Shown one piece after another: positions 62,801 to 64,000 of a DNA stretch of 64,000 bases. Numbering within the stretch: the first letter of the stretch is position 1; each line of letters starts with the position of its first letter. Location of the stretch: assembly GCA_026692905.1 (NCBI GenBank), contig JAPLNL010000033.1, positions 34,704 to 98,703 of the forward strand. Direction: 5' to 3'. This stretch comes from Planctomycetota bacterium. GTDB taxonomy: Bacteria; Planctomycetota; Planctomycetia; Pirellulales; Pirellulaceae. The notes below the pieces were generated by a model that was not told where the DNA came from, did no database searches, and saw only the letters and a program-made list of their open reading frames with translations. The translations under genes and the position numbers were made by a program.

Positions 62801-62929
62801 GGGCCCAGAAAAATCCCCCAAATTGTCGGCTGCATCGTGGGTTAGCAAAGACAGCCATAACAAGGCAGCAACGGCAAACATGACGACTGCCGCAACGTCC
62901 CACCTGACCGACCGTTGATTTTCCATCAC
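59804..62929 (-). CDS. ftsK: FtsK/SpoIIIE-type DNA translocase
   Basis: 1,041 residues. The N-terminal part has four to five transmembrane helices (residues about 10-200), a Ser/Gly-rich linker, and an acidic region (about 340-500) with a 12-bp tandem repeat encoding GMADGMADGMADD. The alpha/beta motor (about 540-890) has Walker A GRTGTGKSV and Walker B FIVIVVDEMADLM. The C-terminal gamma winged helix (RAARLIDFMSEDGIVGQYNG) reads KOPS-like DNA signals. It pumps chromosomal DNA at the division septum and activates XerCD/dif recombination. ATG start at 62929; divergent from truB. Confidence 0.96.
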   Translation of the reverse strand: MMENQRSVRWDVAAVVMFAVAALLWLSLLTHDAADNLGDFSGPIASVYTPMNAAFPLNAKIQNSCGYLGALVSDILMQATGIGSYLVAMLVCLSGVVMLRQQPWASPMGRSMGWTLILVAVCCIPSRFGITPRISVPVGAGGYLGALCNTWMDNHLAHLGASILVLSVFVGGVLLSTEYALVRYFGFAASGGVAALKYFRLPTWSFRRQEQSTSGTFSPSRSDLPKSVTLRQNPTSISAGGSQANSQTSYPSSVVHSAPMTGSAPHDGAAGAEYPTSSGPAIRIGRRAETSLTAEDLASQSKAVGRTDLTFPKAKNPSTLASIAGALFGGKKPAEASADALLDAGGSDLLSSKALASARNSMANGMADGMADGMADDEYDEEAEHDYDADGEEALDSRYDDEEDEIHSDEEEQEVVVEKPKSIVSGRSRTIRSDAPNIEEDKGPRVQTRKSKQAQVEPEPEPAPEDSLAHLDDTKLPEGSEEYVLPGLDLLTESDEVSYDEQTEEVKKKAKVLEQTFANFGFNIKVVEIETGPVIALYEIELDAGLRLSKIAGLADDLAIALRVPSVRIVAPIPGKNSVGIEVPNEKRQIVRMREVIEESGAQIRKQKIPLFLGKDVSGKALTVDLASLPHLLIAGRTGTGKSVCLNSIISSILMTRRPDEVRMLMIDPKMVELSCYARLPHLMHPVVIDMRKAEAILAWAVDKMEERYALLARAGVRHLTNYNQLGREELLERLKPENDEEADLIPDHLPFIVIVVDEMADLMMTSGKEVEAHIIRLAQKSRAVGIHLILATQKPTVDVITGLIKSNLPARISFQVASKTDSRVVLDAMGADKLLGNGDMLFLWPGTSALVRGQGTYLSDDEINSVVDHCSLGEQNFVQELVQLKVEKGDDEAVKPGSFKKRDDLYEAAVDIVVREGRGSCSLLQRALGIGYGRAARLIDFMSEDGIVGQYNGSQAREVAITLEQWETMRSGAEDAAEPAPSKAKNRSNKIRRDDSWEDTPKAPKASKKKKRTDDEEEAFVAATEADHSDEENQWTDDED
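61802..61846 (-). repeat. In-frame 12-bp tandem repeat within ftsK linker
   Basis: Three exact 12-bp units (gtcagccattcc on the + strand) at 61802, 61814 and 61826 and a fourth degenerate one encode the repeated MADG motif in the acidic linker. Repeat number may vary without frameshift. Confidence 0.9.
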
Positions 62930-63062
62930 ACGCTACCCTAGAAGGCTATGCTGGTTACAATGCTCCACCTCTCATCTTCGGCAAAAAGGTAGCAAATCCG
63001 CTCTTAAGATCCTGAGGGCAGTACTTATCCAACACAATCCGCAAACTCAACGCAGCCTCCCC

Positions 63063-63956
63063 ATGTTCGGAATTTTGAATTTGCGCAAGCCCTCAGGGCC
63101 AACGAGCCGCGACTGTGTCAACTCAATCCAAAGATTGCTTCGACCTGAAAAAGTTGGGCACGCAGGCACGCTGGATCCGCTCGCAAGCGGAGTGCTTTTA
63201 GTCTTGGTCGGACAAGCGGTTCGACTGACCGACGCCGTGCATACCTTGCCCAAACAGTACATCGGTACGTTTCAGCTCGGGGTTACCAGCGAATCAACGG
63301 ACTGCGAAACGCCGCTGATTCCGATCGAATCTGCCCCCATGCTGGATCGAGACGCGATCGACAGTCAATTGCCGTCGTTCCTGGGAACCATAGCGCAGTT
63401 GCCGCCCAAATACTCTGCCGTTTGGATTGACGGAACGCGAGCCCATGAACTAGCCCGTTCCGGCAAAGACTTCGAGATGCCTTCGCGCCAGGTGCTCATT
63501 GAATCCTTGGAGGTGACATCGTTTGAGTATCCCTACTTTGAATTGAAGATGACGTGCGGAACCGGGACTTATGTTCGATCGTTGGGAAGGGACATAGCGA
63601 GGAAACTCGGGTCCGATGCGGTGATGACGAAATTGGTACGAACGGCAATCGGCCCATTTCGCCTAGAAGATAGTTGTGAAGTCGATTCGCTTGCCAATCG
63701 AGAGAATATCGAAGCGAGTCTTGCGCCGGCCCGAACGGGGGTCAATCATTGGCCGCAAGCGTTTCCAAGCGATGAATCGATCTTGCACTTTGAACAAGGC
63801 AAGCAAGTGAATGAATCGGAGCTCAACATGGTGCCTGAGTGCGAGGGAAACTTCGCAGCGGCTATTGATTCCGTAGGACGATTGCGGGCTTTGATCAAAC
63901 GTGTCGCAAAATACTCGTGGCGAGCCGACAAGTGTTTTTTGCTCAAGGATGAATGA
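63063..63956 (+). CDS. truB: tRNA pseudouridine-55 synthase
   Basis: 297 residues. Starts MFGILNLRKPSGPTSRD and carries the catalytic motif GHAGTLDPLASGVLLVLVG (aspartate of T-L-D-P), YIGTFQLGV, PPKYSAV and the second-half LKMTCGTGTYVRSLGRDIA. Converts U55 to pseudouridine in the T loop of tRNAs; the intron-split tRNA here has TTCGAAT in its T loop, a normal TruB target. ATG start at 63063 and divergent from ftsK (133 bp). The window ends 44 bp after its stop, inside a CCCTCCC-type repeat. Confidence 0.95.
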   Translation: MFGILNLRKPSGPTSRDCVNSIQRLLRPEKVGHAGTLDPLASGVLLVLVGQAVRLTDAVHTLPKQYIGTFQLGVTSESTDCETPLIPIESAPMLDRDAIDSQLPSFLGTIAQLPPKYSAVWIDGTRAHELARSGKDFEMPSRQVLIESLEVTSFEYPYFELKMTCGTGTYVRSLGRDIARKLGSDAVMTKLVRTAIGPFRLEDSCEVDSLANRENIEASLAPARTGVNHWPQAFPSDESILHFEQGKQVNESELNMVPECEGNFAAAIDSVGRLRALIKRVAKYSWRADKCFLLKDE

Positions 63957-63979
63957 CTCGCGCTGGTGTACCGGTCTAG

Positions 63980-64000
63980 ACACCCTCCCGCTGGAGGGTC
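63980..64000. repeat. CCCTCCC-type repeat, truncated by window edge
   Basis: acaccctcccgctggagggt, self-complementary, same type as 46543-46672. It continues beyond the window. Confidence 0.75.

Overview
The window is chromosomal DNA of a planctomycete (Planctomycetota), most likely in or near the Pirellulaceae. The evidence is the gene content: two large secreted PSCyt1/DUF1549/DUF1553 proteins around a DUF1501 Tat protein, two formylglycine sulfatases, two PQQ-like beta-propellers, tandem DUF1080 domains, an NHL-repeat protein and a DUF2617 protein. Shine-Dalgarno sites are weak, TTG and GTG starts are frequent, and many families of palindromic intergenic repeats are present. GC looks moderate by eye; it was not computed. 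No transposase, integrase, phage gene or CRISPR array was seen.

Layout. 1-7.7 kb: one + strand run of a 5'-truncated propeller/LamG protein, a small Cys-containing exported protein and a molybdate/tungstate-type ABC importer (double-domain ModA, ModB, and a ModC whose third codon is a stop). 8-17.3 kb: TPR lipoprotein, PAS histidine kinase, prenyltransferase-fold protein, GH10-like protein, GT2-like protein, PIG-L deacetylase and two small membrane-anchored proteins. 17.5-36.2 kb: an extracytoplasmic catabolic block with PSCyt1/DUF1501 genes, a Tat-exported sulfite-oxidase-like molybdoenzyme, a sulfatase-hydrolase fusion, NHL and PQQ propellers, DUF1080 and a second sulfatase. 36.2-47.4 kb: asnB, ferredoxin, DUF2617, glgA, a galT-like gene, cutC, BON, YceH-like, GT4 and mtnB, separated by repeat-rich gaps. 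47.5-47.9 kb: a tRNA(CAU) gene split by a group I intron. 48-52.2 kb: argS and a Wzm/Wzt polysaccharide exporter. 52.8-59.4 kb: a five-gene minus-strand cluster built around one intact trypsin-like protease and two homologues that have lost all three catalytic residues. 59.8-64 kb: ftsK and truB.

Functional links. The Mo/W importer could supply the molybdoenzyme at 25.3 kb. The sulfatases, DUF1080, GH10-like and PSCyt1/DUF1501 proteins fit degradation of sulfated polysaccharides, which is typical of marine planctomycetes. These links are inference from family knowledge. The most notable items are the active-plus-dead protease cluster, the intron-split tRNA, the nonsense codon at the start of modC, the sulfatase-hydrolase fusion and the interlocking repeat families, several of which extend reading frames falsely upstream of true starts.
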